Below are positions 34,443 through 44,550 of a stretch of DNA of 64,000 bases, piece after piece. Below the pieces are notes generated by a model. It did not search any database. It was not told the DNA's origin and worked only from the letters and a program-made list of their open reading frames with translations. Numbering within the stretch: the stretch's first letter is position 1; every line of letters begins with the position of its first letter. Source of the stretch: Pedobacter cryoconitis (GTDB taxonomy: Bacteria; Bacteroidota; Bacteroidia; Sphingobacteriales; Sphingobacteriaceae); NCBI RefSeq assembly GCF_003259615.1, contig NZ_QLLR01000019.1:46578-110577 (forward strand), in the 5' to 3' direction. Made by a program: the position numbers and the translations under genes.

Positions 34443-36041
34443 ATGTCGAATATCAATATAGATCCGAAAACCAGGAATGCTTATTTTGTTGGTGGCGGAA
34501 TTGCCTCTTTCGCAGGCGCAGCCTTTTTAATCAGAGACGGGAAAGTACCCGGTAAAAATATAACCATATTTGAAGAAAGCAAGCTTAGCGGAGGAAGTCT
34601 GGACGGCATAGGGCAAGTAGCAAATGGTTACATGATCCGCGGCGGCAGAATGCTGAATTTCACCTATTACTGTACCTACGATTTACTTTCCTCTATCCCC
34701 TCATTAACACAACCAGGGAAATCTGTTACCGAAGAAACCCATGAATTCAATGAAAAAATAAAGACCCATGCCAACGCACGTCTGGTAGATAAAGAAGGTC
34801 AGATAGTAGATGTTTCTTCCTTAGGCTTTACCGAAAGGGACCGTATTGATCTGGTCGAATTATTTGCCATACCAGAAAATGTGCTCGGTACAAAAAAGAT
34901 AACAGACTGGTTTAAACCCGAATTCTTTGAAACCAACTTCTGGTATATGTGGTCTTCCATGTTTGCCTTTGAACCCTGGCACAGCCTGGTAGAATTTAAA
35001 CGCTATGTACTGCGTTTTGTTCATGAAATTACAAGAATAGATACCCTTGCAGGCGTAGACCGTACTGTCTATAATCAATATGACTCCATAGTCCTTCCGA
35101 TGCTTAAATGGCTCGAAGCACAAGGCGTTAATTTTGTGATGGGCAGCGAAGTTAAAGACATTTATTTTAAACCTTCAGCCAATGAACATCTTTGCGCCCA
35201 AACCATTCACTACCAATCAAACGGTGAAGCTAAAATTCAAAAAGTAGCGGAAACTGACCTTGTTTTTGTGACGAATGGTTCCATGACAGCTAACTCTACC
35301 CTGGGCTCAAACCACGAAGCACCCGTGCTGAATACTAAAAAAGGAGACGGCTCCTGGGCACTGTGGGAAACACTCGCAGCAAAACACAAAGGATTTGGGA
35401 ATCCAAAAAACTTCAGCAATAGAATCGAAGAATCCAAATGGGAATCCTTTACAGTTACCAATAAAGGGACGCTGTTCTTTGACCTTGTAGAAAAGTTTTC
35501 CGGTAATGCACCCGGAACCGGGGCTCTTATCACCTTTAAAGACTCAAGCTGGATGATGTCTATTGTACTCGCTTATCAGCCGCATTTTATCAATCAGCCG
35601 GAAGGAGTAACCGTTTTCTGGGGATACGGACTTTTCCCTGATCAGGAAGGAGATTACGTGAAGAAAAAAATGAGTGACTGCACAGGAGAGGAGCTGATGA
35701 TAGAACTGATTAATCATTTGAAATTTAATGCAGATCAGGAAGAAATTCTGGAACAAGCGAATTGTATTCCCTGTATGCTTCCCTATATAACTGCACAATT
35801 CCTCACCAGGGCAAAAGGGGACAGGCCGCTTGTAATTCCCGAAGGAACATCAAACTTTGCTTTTTTAGGTCAGTTTGCAGAAGTTCCGGACGATGTCGTA
35901 TTTACCGTAGAATATTCAGTAAGAACCGCACAAACAGCAGTTTATGAATTACTCGGACTGGATAAAAAAGCACCCGATCTGTATAAAGGGCAGCATGATA
36001 TTAAAGTACTTTACCAGGCGATGAAAACCATGCACGCCTAA
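34443..36041 (+). CDS. ohyA: oleate hydratase (fatty acid double-bond hydratase)
   Basis: A 532-residue FAD protein of the myosin-cross-reactive antigen family, which hydrates the 9-cis double bond of free oleic acid to 10-hydroxystearic acid. The N-terminus has the FAD motif YFVGGGIASFAGAAFLIRDG and the second dinucleotide motif. GGRMLNFTYYCTYDLLSS is the catalytic-region signature. The C-terminal half has MMSIVLAYQPHFINQPEG, WGYGLFPD and GEELMIELINHL, all typical. No signal peptide is seen. The gene has its own terminator hairpin upstream and lies 1.4 kb before the large lipid cluster, so a metabolic link is possible but not shown. Confidence 0.92.
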   Translation: MSNINIDPKTRNAYFVGGGIASFAGAAFLIRDGKVPGKNITIFEESKLSGGSLDGIGQVANGYMIRGGRMLNFTYYCTYDLLSSIPSLTQPGKSVTEETHEFNEKIKTHANARLVDKEGQIVDVSSLGFTERDRIDLVELFAIPENVLGTKKITDWFKPEFFETNFWYMWSSMFAFEPWHSLVEFKRYVLRFVHEITRIDTLAGVDRTVYNQYDSIVLPMLKWLEAQGVNFVMGSEVKDIYFKPSANEHLCAQTIHYQSNGEAKIQKVAETDLVFVTNGSMTANSTLGSNHEAPVLNTKKGDGSWALWETLAAKHKGFGNPKNFSNRIEESKWESFTVTNKGTLFFDLVEKFSGNAPGTGALITFKDSSWMMSIVLAYQPHFINQPEGVTVFWGYGLFPDQEGDYVKKKMSDCTGEELMIELINHLKFNADQEEILEQANCIPCMLPYITAQFLTRAKGDRPLVIPEGTSNFAFLGQFAEVPDDVVFTVEYSVRTAQTAVYELLGLDKKAPDLYKGQHDIKVLYQAMKTMHA

Positions 36042-36146
36042 AACAGCCCATTTATAACGGTTATGTTTCTAAAAACTGTAAATGAGCTGACATAAAGCAA
36101 AAGAGGGAAACCGATATTTGTGGCAAGTATAAAATTAAATCATCAT

Positions 36147-36626
36147 ATGAAATTACTAATAACTTGTCTTACTGTTATCTTTTTCTCTCTTTCTGCTTCA
36201 GCGCAGGACATAGGCTCAAAAATGCCCACTGCTATCTTTTACAACAGAGATAACACCCCCTTTTCTACTTACAATATTCCTGGTGGAAAAAAATCACTGA
36301 TTATCTTTTTTGATGCAACCTGTGAACACTGTCAGAAAGTAGTGGCGCAAATGAGTAAAAGAACAAAAGAATTGAAAAATGTAAACGTTTATATGATTTC
36401 ACAAGATGAATACAGGTCTATCGATTACTTTATGACTAATTTCGGAAAACCATTTTTACAGGAAAAAAATGTGAAGGTAGTTCAAGATCGTGACCACGTC
36501 TTTATTATGGCTTTTCATCCCAAACAGTACCCTGCTATTTACCTGTATAACCCAGATAAAAGTCTGGCATTTACTTCGAGTAATCAAAATGATGTACCTA
36601 GGTTCTTTAAGCTGATTAATCCTTAG
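36147..36626 (+). CDS. exported thioredoxin-fold protein (TlpA-like)
   Basis: A 159-residue protein with a signal peptide (MKLLITCLTVIFFSLSASAQ) from ATG 36147; a longer TTG frame from 36120 is unlikely. The thioredoxin active site is FDATCEHCQKVV (CxxC), followed by a cis-Pro region (FHPKQYPAIYLY). It is a redoxin of the periplasm, perhaps for thiol reduction or cytochrome maturation. It follows the oleate hydratase gene by 105 bp. The partner is unknown. Confidence 0.85.
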   Translation: MKLLITCLTVIFFSLSASAQDIGSKMPTAIFYNRDNTPFSTYNIPGGKKSLIIFFDATCEHCQKVVAQMSKRTKELKNVNVYMISQDEYRSIDYFMTNFGKPFLQEKNVKVVQDRDHVFIMAFHPKQYPAIYLYNPDKSLAFTSSNQNDVPRFFKLINP

Positions 36627-36677
36627 CGTGGCGACAAACCTTTAGGGAATGTCAGCACAAGTTTATATGTTTACGGC

Positions 36678-36869
36678 ATGGAAGTTAAACTTGACAAAAC
36701 CACGTTGCCGCAACACGGCCAGCAGGTGCTATTTCAAACTGTCATTGATGAGGAATATGAAACCTGGCAAGAAGGAATCTATAATGCAAAAGCTGAATAT
36801 ATAAGAATCTCAAAAGGAGATATTTATGACATGTGGGGAGACGTAGTCAGATGGGAGCCGTCAGTTTAA
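36678..36869 (+). CDS. hypothetical small protein, 63 residues
   Basis: Small acidic protein with Trp-rich motifs (EYETWQEGIY, DMWGDVVRW), of a shape seen in short phage-like or DUF551-like proteins: a beta-rich domain in which the text W..G.Y recurs. It starts with ATG 51 bp after the thioredoxin-like gene and no better frame is seen. I do not recognise the family. It may be a real cytosolic protein. Confidence 0.45.
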   Translation: MEVKLDKTTLPQHGQQVLFQTVIDEEYETWQEGIYNAKAEYIRISKGDIYDMWGDVVRWEPSV

Positions 36870-37014
36870 GCTTATGCTCCGAAAGCTTGTTCATTATTGT
36901 GAAGAGGCTGAAATTAACTGAAAATAAAAGATGAAATCATCTTAAACTTCTATAGTCTTTACCCAATCCGGGTGTACCTGAACTCTCGCTTTAAATATAT
37001 TGAACATAAAAATG

Positions 37015-37045
37015 TGGCTGCCATAACCCTATGGTGGCTATTTTT
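37015..37045 (+). terminator. Rho-independent terminator with wobble stem
   Basis: TGGCTGCCATA (37015-37025) pairs with TATGGTGGCTA (37030-37040), 11 bp including three G-U-type pairs, over a 4-base loop. It is followed by TTTTTG. It would stop transcripts from the thioredoxin/small-protein genes before the lipid cluster. Confidence 0.65.
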
Positions 37046-37292
37046 GTTTAAAAAAAGTCTCATTATTAACGTTTTAGTGGTCTTTCTAAAGGTTTAAGCA
37101 TCTTGCTGAAAACTACAGATGAAATATCTTAAAACAATTAATTACCCGCTATTCGCTTCATTTCATTTCATTTTGTTTTACCGCGACTTAGGTTTTTATT
37201 TCTTTCATGTTATTATATCATGAATAAATTATACCTGTTTTATTCTTTTTGTTCATTCCTCTTTCTGAGGCAGAAACCTATAACCAGAGTCG

Positions 37293-37300
37293 TAAATTTG
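37293..37300 (+). promoter_or_regulatory. candidate -7 box of the lipid cluster
   Basis: TAAATTTG, exact TAnnTTTG match. It is the only such match I noted between the terminator at 37045 and the first megasynthase gene. A matching -33 element at 19-21 bases spacing is not apparent, so confidence is low. Confidence 0.3.
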
Positions 37301-37483
37301 TTCTATTGAAAGAATTAAGACTCATCTTGATTATAGTTTTTTCGATTTAGCTAATTTATTAGCTTAATTACAACTATTAGGGAGATAAGCGGGCTGGATT
37401 CTTTGACATACTGAATCAATTTGTAATTGAAGTTTTTGATAGAATAATATCTATAAAGTTTAATATTTTATCTACCTAATAAT

Positions 37484-40400
37484 ATGGAAAATCTTAAGAT
37501 AATCGGAATAACCCCATTTGAAAAGCCAGATACCGAACTTGCAATTGCTTTAAATCAATCAGGAATATTTCCTGTACTTAATCTTGGTTATCAACGTGCT
37601 GAAGCGATTCAGGCCTTGAATAAATTAGTGCAAAAAGGGTTGACAGATTTTGGAGTTTGTATTCCGTCTTCTGATTTAACAACTATCGAACTCCCTGTAC
37701 AAGTAAGTCTGATTATTATTCCTGATGGAATAGAATTTCATCACAAACCGGGTGTTAAACTCATTCGCCAGGTTTATGATCTGGAGTCCGCAAGACAAGC
37801 TAAAGCTGCAGCAGCCGACGGAATTATTGTAAAAGGAAATGAAGGTGCAGGAAGAGTTGCGCATGAATCCTCTTTCGTCCTGTTTCAGCGTGTGATACAA
37901 GAAATCAAAGATATTCCCGTTTGGGTACAAGGCGGTGTCGGCGTACATACTGCCGCCGCTCTGGTTGCCCAGGGAGCTGCCGGAATTATATTAGACAGTC
38001 AGCTGATTTTATTTCCAGAATGCAGCGCACCTAAAGCCATTAAAGACAGCTGTGCTAAACTAAGCGGTACAGAAACCAGGTTATTTGGTAATTACAGGGT
38101 ATTATCCCGGCCAAACTCACCTGTAATTGAACAAGACATCAGCCCAAAAGAACTGACTGCCTATTTTACTGATTTCGATCTGGAAAAAAGTTACCTTCCT
38201 TTAGGACAGGATATTACATTGTCAGCAGACCTTTTTAGCAGGTATAAAAAACTAAGCAAACTCGTGTTTGGTATTCAGGAAGCTATTTACGGACATTTGA
38301 ACCAGGCAAAATCACTCAATGTAATCAGTCCTGAGAATCATTTAGCCAAAGAACTTAACCTGACTTATCCAATTGCACAAGGCCCGATGACCAGGGTAAG
38401 CGACGTTGCACAATTTGCAGATGCCGTATCCGGAGCAGGGGCCCTATCATTTATCGCTTTATCTCTGCTCAAAGGAGAAACTGCAAAAAAACTGATCCAG
38501 GAAACCAAAAGACTCGCAGGTAAAAAGACCTGGGGAGTAGGTATTCTTGGTTTTGCACCACAAGAACTGCGTGATGAGCAAATGCAATATATTCTGGAAG
38601 AAAAACCACCAGTAGTGCTGATTGCCGGTGGTCGTCCATCACAAGCAAAACCACTGGAAAAGGCAGGTATCAAAACATTCCTTCACGTGCCCTCAGCATC
38701 GCTTTTAGACATGTTTTTAAAAGAAGGTGCACGGAGATTTGTTTTTGAAGGCCGCGAATGCGGAGGTCACGTTGGCCCGCTATCAAGTATGGTCCTTTGG
38801 GAAAAACAAATTGAACGCTTACTGAAAGAAGATAACCCGGAACAAATCAGTGTATTTTTTGCCGGAGGTATCCATGATGCCTTTTCTACCGCATTTATTG
38901 CTATTATGGCGGCCCCGCTTGCTGCAAAAGGCGTAAAAGTGGGCGTATTGATGGGCACTGCCTATTTGTATACCAAAGAAGCCGTAAGTACGGGAGCCAT
39001 TCAGGAAAAATTTCAACAGCAGGCCGTAAGCGCCAGTGATACGATATTGCTGGAAACTGCCCCCGGCCACGAAACAAGATGTCTTAAATCTCCATTTTCT
39101 GATTTCTTCAGTGAAGAGAAGGTCAAACTTCAGCAATCAGGCATAGATAAAAAAGAAATATGGGCTAAACTGGAAACGCTGAATGTAGGGCGTTTGCGAA
39201 TTGCAGCCAAAGGCATAGAACGCCGAGGAGACGAGCTGGTGACCATCAATGAAGCAGAACAGCTTACCCTGGGTATGTATATGATTGGCCAGATTGCTTC
39301 GCTGCAAAATAAAGTAGTTTCCCTGCTTGAACTGCATCAGGATGTAGCAGAAGGAAACTATCAGCATGTGCTGAATGCTGCACTTTCAGTTCCGCCAGAA
39401 AAAACAGGGAAATCTCTGGATGTTGCGATTGTGGGGATGGCTTGTATTTTCCCCGGAGCAAAAAATCTGGAAGAATACTGGAGCAATATTATTTTAGGGA
39501 AAGACAGTGTAACCGAAGTCCCGGATGAACGCTGGAACAAAGAATTATATTATGATCCGGAATCCACAGCAGGCGATATGTCACACTCTAAATGGGGTGG
39601 CTTTATCCCTCATATAGATTTCGACCCCGTTGAATTTGGTATCCCGCCACAATCATTGGCAGCGATAGAACCTACCCAGCTGTTAACGCTGATGGTGGCT
39701 AAACAAGCCATGGACAATGCAGGCTATCTGGATGGCGGTTATGATCAGGAAAACGTATCTGTAATTATCGGTGCAGAAGGCGGTAACGATCTGGCAAACA
39801 GCTACGGATTCAGATGCTTCTATAAACAGGTTTTCGGAGAAATGCCAGCTGAAATCGATCAGGCGCTGCCTAAAATGACAGAAGATTCCTTTCCGGGTAT
39901 TCTCGCTAATGTGATCTCAGGAAGAGTAGCCAACAGGCTGAACTTAGGCGGACGTAACTTTACTGTAGACGCAGCCTGCGCCTTCTCTCTGGCGGCAGTT
40001 GACCTGGCTTGTCAGGAATTATTTTTGGGCAAATCTGATATGGTACTGGCAGGTGGAGCTGATTTGCACAATGGGATCAACGATTACCTGATGTTTTCAA
40101 GCACACACGCACTATCCCGTAAAGGCAGGTGCGCTACCTTTGATGCCGAAGCAGACGGAATTGCATTGGGCGAAGGTATAGCGATGATCGTTTTAAAAAG
40201 ACACGAAGATGCCCTGAGAGACGGAGATAGGATTTATTCAGTCATTAAAGGTGTTGGAGGTTCTAGTGACGGTAAAAGCTTAGGCTTGACTGCGCCCCGT
40301 AAAAACGGGCAGGTACAAGCCCTGGAACGTGCCTATGATCAGGCAGGAATTACCCCTTCAGTAGTTGGACTGGTGGAAGCCCATGGCACAGGAACTGTAG

Positions 40401-43400
40401 TTGGTGACCGCACAGAATTAAGTGCATTGACAGATAAATTTATCCAGGCAGGTGCAATAGCCGGGCAAGCACACCTGGGTTCTGTGAAAACCCAGATCGG
40501 ACACACTAAATGTGCCGCAGGTCTTGCAGGTTTGATTAAAGCATCCCTGTCTGTTTACCATGGAATTAAGCCGCCAACCATCAATCTGAAAAATCCGAAT
40601 AGCTATTACAATGCGAAAACAAGTCCTTTTGCTTTTCATACAGAAGCAGGATTGTGGAGCGAAGATAAACGTTATGCCGGGGTCAGTGCATTTGGCTTTG
40701 GAGGAACTAATTTCCATGCCGTCATTGAGAATCAAAACCCTGTAAATACTGCCGTACCAACCTTGAAAACATGGCCATCAGAGCTTTTTGTTTTCAGAGG
40801 TGATACTTACGAAGAAGCGAAAATCAAATTAACAGCAGTTAAAACATTATTAGACAGCAACGCACAGGTTGACTTGAAAGACATTGCCTACAGTCTGGCC
40901 GTAGCCGATAACAAGCCGATACAACTGTGTATTGTCGCAGACAGGCAACAAGACCTGAATATGAAGGTCGAACTTACCCTTTCCGGTATTGAAAGTAAAG
41001 ACACTTATGCCACTAAAAAAAGAGACGGTAAAGTAGCCTTTATGTTCCCCGGACAAGGCAGTCAGCGGATTAATATGGCAAGAGATCTTTTTGTCATCTT
41101 CCCGGCGATGCGCGCGTTATTAAAAGACCTGCCGGAATACGAAAAAGTACTGTTTCCAAATGCAGTATTTGATGCTGAACTGCTCAAAGGACAAAAAGAA
41201 GCGATCAAAGATACCCGGATGGCGCAGCCTATCCTGGGGATTGTCAACCTCGCTATCGCAAACTTCTTAAGAACATTAGGGATTGTGCCCGATATGGTTG
41301 CCGGACATAGTTACGGAGAACTGCCAGCGCTGTGTTTCGCAGGTGCATTTGCTGAAGATCAATTGGTACAACTCAGTTCCGCAAGAGCAAAATCTATTCT
41401 GGACGCTGTAGAAGGCGAAGATACCGGAGCAATGCTTGCAGTTAATGCCAAACAAGAAGACCTGCAAAAAGTAATTTCAGGTTTGAAAGACATCTACGCA
41501 GTGAATTATAATTCACCACTGCAATGTGTACTGGCAGGAACTACACCTGCCATTCAGCACCTGATGGAAGTACTTAAAACAGCTAAAATATCTTTCAGAC
41601 CCCTGGAAGTTGCCTGCGCATTCCATAGCCCGCTGGTGGTGAAATCAAAAGAACTTTACCAGCAGGTATTGGCAGACGTTCAGTTCAATGACCTGAACTT
41701 ACCAGTATGGTCTAATACTACGGCCAGAGAATACCCCGAACAAGCCGCACAGCTCAAAGAAAGATTGACAGACCATCTGATCAAACCAGTGAAATTTGTT
41801 GACCAGGTACAGGATATGTATGCTGCAGGAGCCAGAATCTTCATCGAAGTTGGCCCCGGTAAAGTATTGTCAGGACTTACCAAAGCCTGTTTAGGTAAAG
41901 ACGAAATTCTGCTGCATGCAGAAGATAACGGATTGAATAAACTGACCCATCTTTTAGGGATGCTGGCCAGTTACATTGCGACCGGACGTACTATCGACAT
42001 CGAAAAATTATTTGAAGGCCGCGGCGCAAGATTACTAAATCTTAACGAACCGGCATTGTATAAAAAAAGTCCTACAGTCTGGTTCGTTAATGGCCAGCAC
42101 GCAATCCCATCTAACGGAAAGTTGCCAGCTAACGGGGCGTTACCTATCATACAACCTATCCAAATGAAAAACACAGAATTAAGATCAGAATCTGCACAAA
42201 ACGCTCACTCTACCGGTGATTTGATGATGCAGGAATATCTGAACAGTATGAAATTATTAATTCAGGCGCAGCGGGATGTAATGCTTACCTTTTTAGGGCA
42301 AAATGTTCCCTTTAACCAGGTATTAGCTAATCCTGTAGCCTTACCACAGCCTGTTTTCGCACAATCCTTACCGCAAGCAGCTCATTACGAGACAGCAGCT
42401 CCGCAAACCTTTATACAACAAGCAGCGGTAGTTCAGGCCCCTGCGGTAGCACAAAAAGATGTAAAGCTTGCTTTATTGCAGATTGTAAGTGATAAAACAG
42501 GATACCCGCAAGAAATGCTGGGAATGGAAATGGACCTGGAAGCCGATTTGAGTATTGATTCCATTAAACGATTGGAAATTATAGGTGCCCTGCGTACTGA
42601 ATTGGGAGGCTTTAACAGCGCTCAAAGTGAAGATACCATTATGGAGCAGCTCGCTGGTATCAAGACCTTAAACGGGCTCGTGAACTGGATTACCGAAAAC
42701 GCAGCACCAGCCAGTACCAACGTATCGGCAACTATTAATATAGAAGTCACTGTCAAAGGTAATCAGCCTAAATTTTCAGCAGAAGAACTCAGAGCAGCGA
42801 TTCTGTCTGTGGTCAGCGAGAAAACAGGTTATCCTGAAGAAATGCTCGGAATGGATCTTGACCTGGAAGCCGATTTAAGTATTGACTCTATCAAAAGAAT
42901 GGAGATCATCGGTGAACTGAAACTGAAAATTGGCTTTAGCCAGGGACAGGAGCAGGGCGATGACATCATGGAGAAACTTGCCGCCATTAAAACACTGAAT
43001 GGACTGGTGAACTGGATCTCGGATATTGAGTCAGAAACCAATGAAGTGCTCACCGAAGCAAAAAAAATTATAGAAGAAACTGTGGTGGATAATTCGAGCC
43101 TGGAGAAATTATCAAGACTGCGTTTTGAACTGACTCCGGCGGCAGTATCTGATATTGAAGCAGCCATTCTGAAAGGACAACGTTTTGCCATTACTGATGA
43201 CGGTAACGGGCAGGCTATCAAGATCAAAAACCTGTTTAAGAAAAACGGTGCTTTAGTAGATGTCATCACTGCCGGCGATGATTTAGAAAGCTATCAGGGG
43301 CTGATTATCCTGAATATGTTTACCACAGCAAAGAAATCGAGCATCATAGATCATTTTGCAATAATCAAACAGCTCAATTTTGAAACGGTGAAATGGGTTT

Positions 43401-44524
43401 ATATGATTTCTGACATCAGGAGCCATTTGAATGATACTGCCGATGTAGAAATGCTGAGACTCTACCAGGGTTATTCAGGCTTTTTCAAAAGTCTGGACAG
43501 AGAGTATGAAAATACCAAATGCAGAATTGTGAGCCTGGAAACGAAAATGTCTGGTGAAGCTATTGCGAACATCACATTGAATGAGATTCTAAACCCCGAT
43601 AAACCATCGGAAATCATTTACCACGATCAAAAAAGACAGATTATGGAACTGATCCCTGCAGAATTGATTACCGGACTCGAAGACTCTCATATCCAATTGG
43701 ATAAAGACGCAGTTGTGCTGGTATTGGGTGGCGCTCAGGGAATTACAGCTGAGCTGATGATCCACTTTGCCAAAGACTTCCCTTGTAACTATATTTTGGT
43801 TGGCCGTTCAGCAGATCCGAAGTCAGCCGTTCAGGGCGTAGCCGCATCCTTAAAAACAAAAGATGAAATCAGGAGCTTCCTGGTGCAGCAGGGCGAACTT
43901 AAAAAGCCAGCTGAGATAGAGCAGGAAACGGCCAGGATTTATAAAAATAACCAGATCCTGAATAGCATCGCTATGCTGGAAAGCGGAGGCTCGAAAGTAG
44001 TTTATGAATCGATGGATCTGCGGGATGAAGAAGGCCTGAGCCGCTTTGTTGACAGCGTTTATAAAGAATATGGCCGGATTGATGGCGTAGTACATGGCGC
44101 AGGGCTGTTAGAAGATAAACTATTCCACAGTAAAACCTCAGAATCCTTCGAACGGGTATTTGATACTAAAGTTACCCCTTTAAGAGTACTGGCAGAAAAA
44201 CTGAAACCTGAAACTCAATTTGTCATTCTCTTTTCAAGCATCGCTTCTGTCTACGGAAACCGTGGACAAACAGATTATGCCGCAGCAAACAGTGTAATGG
44301 ATAAATATGCCTGGGCCTTGAAACAAAAGATCAATGGAAAGGTACTCGCTATCAACTGGGGCCCCTGGAAAGGAGCCGGTATGGTTTCTCCAACACTGGA
44401 AAAAGAGTACGAAAGAAGAGGCATAGCCCTGATTCCATTGCAAGACGGTATGGAGACTTTCTTAAATGAACTTAAATATGGAAAAGAAAGCCAGGTACTG
44501 ATTATGGCTGGAAATAACTGGTAG
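37484..44524 (+). CDS. PUFA-synthase-like megasynthase: NPD-NPD-KS-AT-ACP-ACP-KR
   Basis: A 2346-residue type I synthase. Approximate domains: NPD-like 1 (1-215), nitronate-monooxygenase/PfaD-like enoyl reductase 2 (283-575, FEGRECGGHVG with His429), ketosynthase (645-1080: active Cys832 in VDAACAFS, His967 in EAHGTGT, His1007 in IGHTKCAAG), acyltransferase (1185-1475, GHSYGE with Ser1276), two acyl carrier domains (DLEADLSIDSIKR at Ser1693 and Ser1802) and a ketoreductase (2074-2310, GGAQGITAE, Tyr2265 in TDYAAAN). The ACP sequence LSIDSIKR is typical of PUFA synthases. It can condense, reduce the keto group and probably reduce enoyl intermediates. It lacks a dehydratase, which the next gene supplies. 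The first NPD domain has a degenerate GAGRVAHE in place of GGH, so it may be structural. Confidence 0.92.
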   Translation: MENLKIIGITPFEKPDTELAIALNQSGIFPVLNLGYQRAEAIQALNKLVQKGLTDFGVCIPSSDLTTIELPVQVSLIIIPDGIEFHHKPGVKLIRQVYDLESARQAKAAAADGIIVKGNEGAGRVAHESSFVLFQRVIQEIKDIPVWVQGGVGVHTAAALVAQGAAGIILDSQLILFPECSAPKAIKDSCAKLSGTETRLFGNYRVLSRPNSPVIEQDISPKELTAYFTDFDLEKSYLPLGQDITLSADLFSRYKKLSKLVFGIQEAIYGHLNQAKSLNVISPENHLAKELNLTYPIAQGPMTRVSDVAQFADAVSGAGALSFIALSLLKGETAKKLIQETKRLAGKKTWGVGILGFAPQELRDEQMQYILEEKPPVVLIAGGRPSQAKPLEKAGIKTFLHVPSASLLDMFLKEGARRFVFEGRECGGHVGPLSSMVLWEKQIERLLKEDNPEQISVFFAGGIHDAFSTAFIAIMAAPLAAKGVKVGVLMGTAYLYTKEAVSTGAIQEKFQQQAVSASDTILLETAPGHETRCLKSPFSDFFSEEKVKLQQSGIDKKEIWAKLETLNVGRLRIAAKGIERRGDELVTINEAEQLTLGMYMIGQIASLQNKVVSLLELHQDVAEGNYQHVLNAALSVPPEKTGKSLDVAIVGMACIFPGAKNLEEYWSNIILGKDSVTEVPDERWNKELYYDPESTAGDMSHSKWGGFIPHIDFDPVEFGIPPQSLAAIEPTQLLTLMVAKQAMDNAGYLDGGYDQENVSVIIGAEGGNDLANSYGFRCFYKQVFGEMPAEIDQALPKMTEDSFPGILANVISGRVANRLNLGGRNFTVDAACAFSLAAVDLACQELFLGKSDMVLAGGADLHNGINDYLMFSSTHALSRKGRCATFDAEADGIALGEGIAMIVLKRHEDALRDGDRIYSVIKGVGGSSDGKSLGLTAPRKNGQVQALERAYDQAGITPSVVGLVEAHGTGTVVGDRTELSALTDKFIQAGAIAGQAHLGSVKTQIGHTKCAAGLAGLIKASLSVYHGIKPPTINLKNPNSYYNAKTSPFAFHTEAGLWSEDKRYAGVSAFGFGGTNFHAVIENQNPVNTAVPTLKTWPSELFVFRGDTYEEAKIKLTAVKTLLDSNAQVDLKDIAYSLAVADNKPIQLCIVADRQQDLNMKVELTLSGIESKDTYATKKRDGKVAFMFPGQGSQRINMARDLFVIFPAMRALLKDLPEYEKVLFPNAVFDAELLKGQKEAIKDTRMAQPILGIVNLAIANFLRTLGIVPDMVAGHSYGELPALCFAGAFAEDQLVQLSSARAKSILDAVEGEDTGAMLAVNAKQEDLQKVISGLKDIYAVNYNSPLQCVLAGTTPAIQHLMEVLKTAKISFRPLEVACAFHSPLVVKSKELYQQVLADVQFNDLNLPVWSNTTAREYPEQAAQLKERLTDHLIKPVKFVDQVQDMYAAGARIFIEVGPGKVLSGLTKACLGKDEILLHAEDNGLNKLTHLLGMLASYIATGRTIDIEKLFEGRGARLLNLNEPALYKKSPTVWFVNGQHAIPSNGKLPANGALPIIQPIQMKNTELRSESAQNAHSTGDLMMQEYLNSMKLLIQAQRDVMLTFLGQNVPFNQVLANPVALPQPVFAQSLPQAAHYETAAPQTFIQQAAVVQAPAVAQKDVKLALLQIVSDKTGYPQEMLGMEMDLEADLSIDSIKRLEIIGALRTELGGFNSAQSEDTIMEQLAGIKTLNGLVNWITENAAPASTNVSATINIEVTVKGNQPKFSAEELRAAILSVVSEKTGYPEEMLGMDLDLEADLSIDSIKRMEIIGELKLKIGFSQGQEQGDDIMEKLAAIKTLNGLVNWISDIESETNEVLTEAKKIIEETVVDNSSLEKLSRLRFELTPAAVSDIEAAILKGQRFAITDDGNGQAIKIKNLFKKNGALVDVITAGDDLESYQGLIILNMFTTAKKSSIIDHFAIIKQLNFETVKWVYMISDIRSHLNDTADVEMLRLYQGYSGFFKSLDREYENTKCRIVSLETKMSGEAIANITLNEILNPDKPSEIIYHDQKRQIMELIPAELITGLEDSHIQLDKDAVVLVLGGAQGITAELMIHFAKDFPCNYILVGRSADPKSAVQGVAASLKTKDEIRSFLVQQGELKKPAEIEQETARIYKNNQILNSIAMLESGGSKVVYESMDLRDEEGLSRFVDSVYKEYGRIDGVVHGAGLLEDKLFHSKTSESFERVFDTKVTPLRVLAEKLKPETQFVILFSSIASVYGNRGQTDYAAANSVMDKYAWALKQKINGKVLAINWGPWKGAGMVSPTLEKEYERRGIALIPLQDGMETFLNELKYGKESQVLIMAGNNW

Positions 44525-44550
44525 CTGATCTGTTTTAAACAATATACCTG

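Larger units (their letters stand above)
36870..37483 (+). other. 614-bp intergenic region before the lipid cluster
   Basis: No coding signal is seen in this AT-rich stretch. It holds a hairpin-terminator at 37015-37045 and one exact -7 box (37293-37300). The latter lies 184 bases upstream of the megasynthase ATG, which would give a long leader of about 180 nt. No -33 box at proper spacing was found, and no riboswitch or recognised operator was seen. Confidence 0.6.

Noticed and set aside
36678..36869. The 63-residue ORF as part of the lipid cluster
   Set aside because: A terminator and a 614-bp gap separate it from the cluster, so it is kept only as an uncertain separate gene.
42829..43269. 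Long minus-strand ORF (146 codons) inside the ACP/KR part of the first megasynthase
   Set aside because: It is the shadow of the coding strand: low-complexity Ser/Ile-rich translation, no family motif, and the plus-strand frame is clearly the megasynthase.
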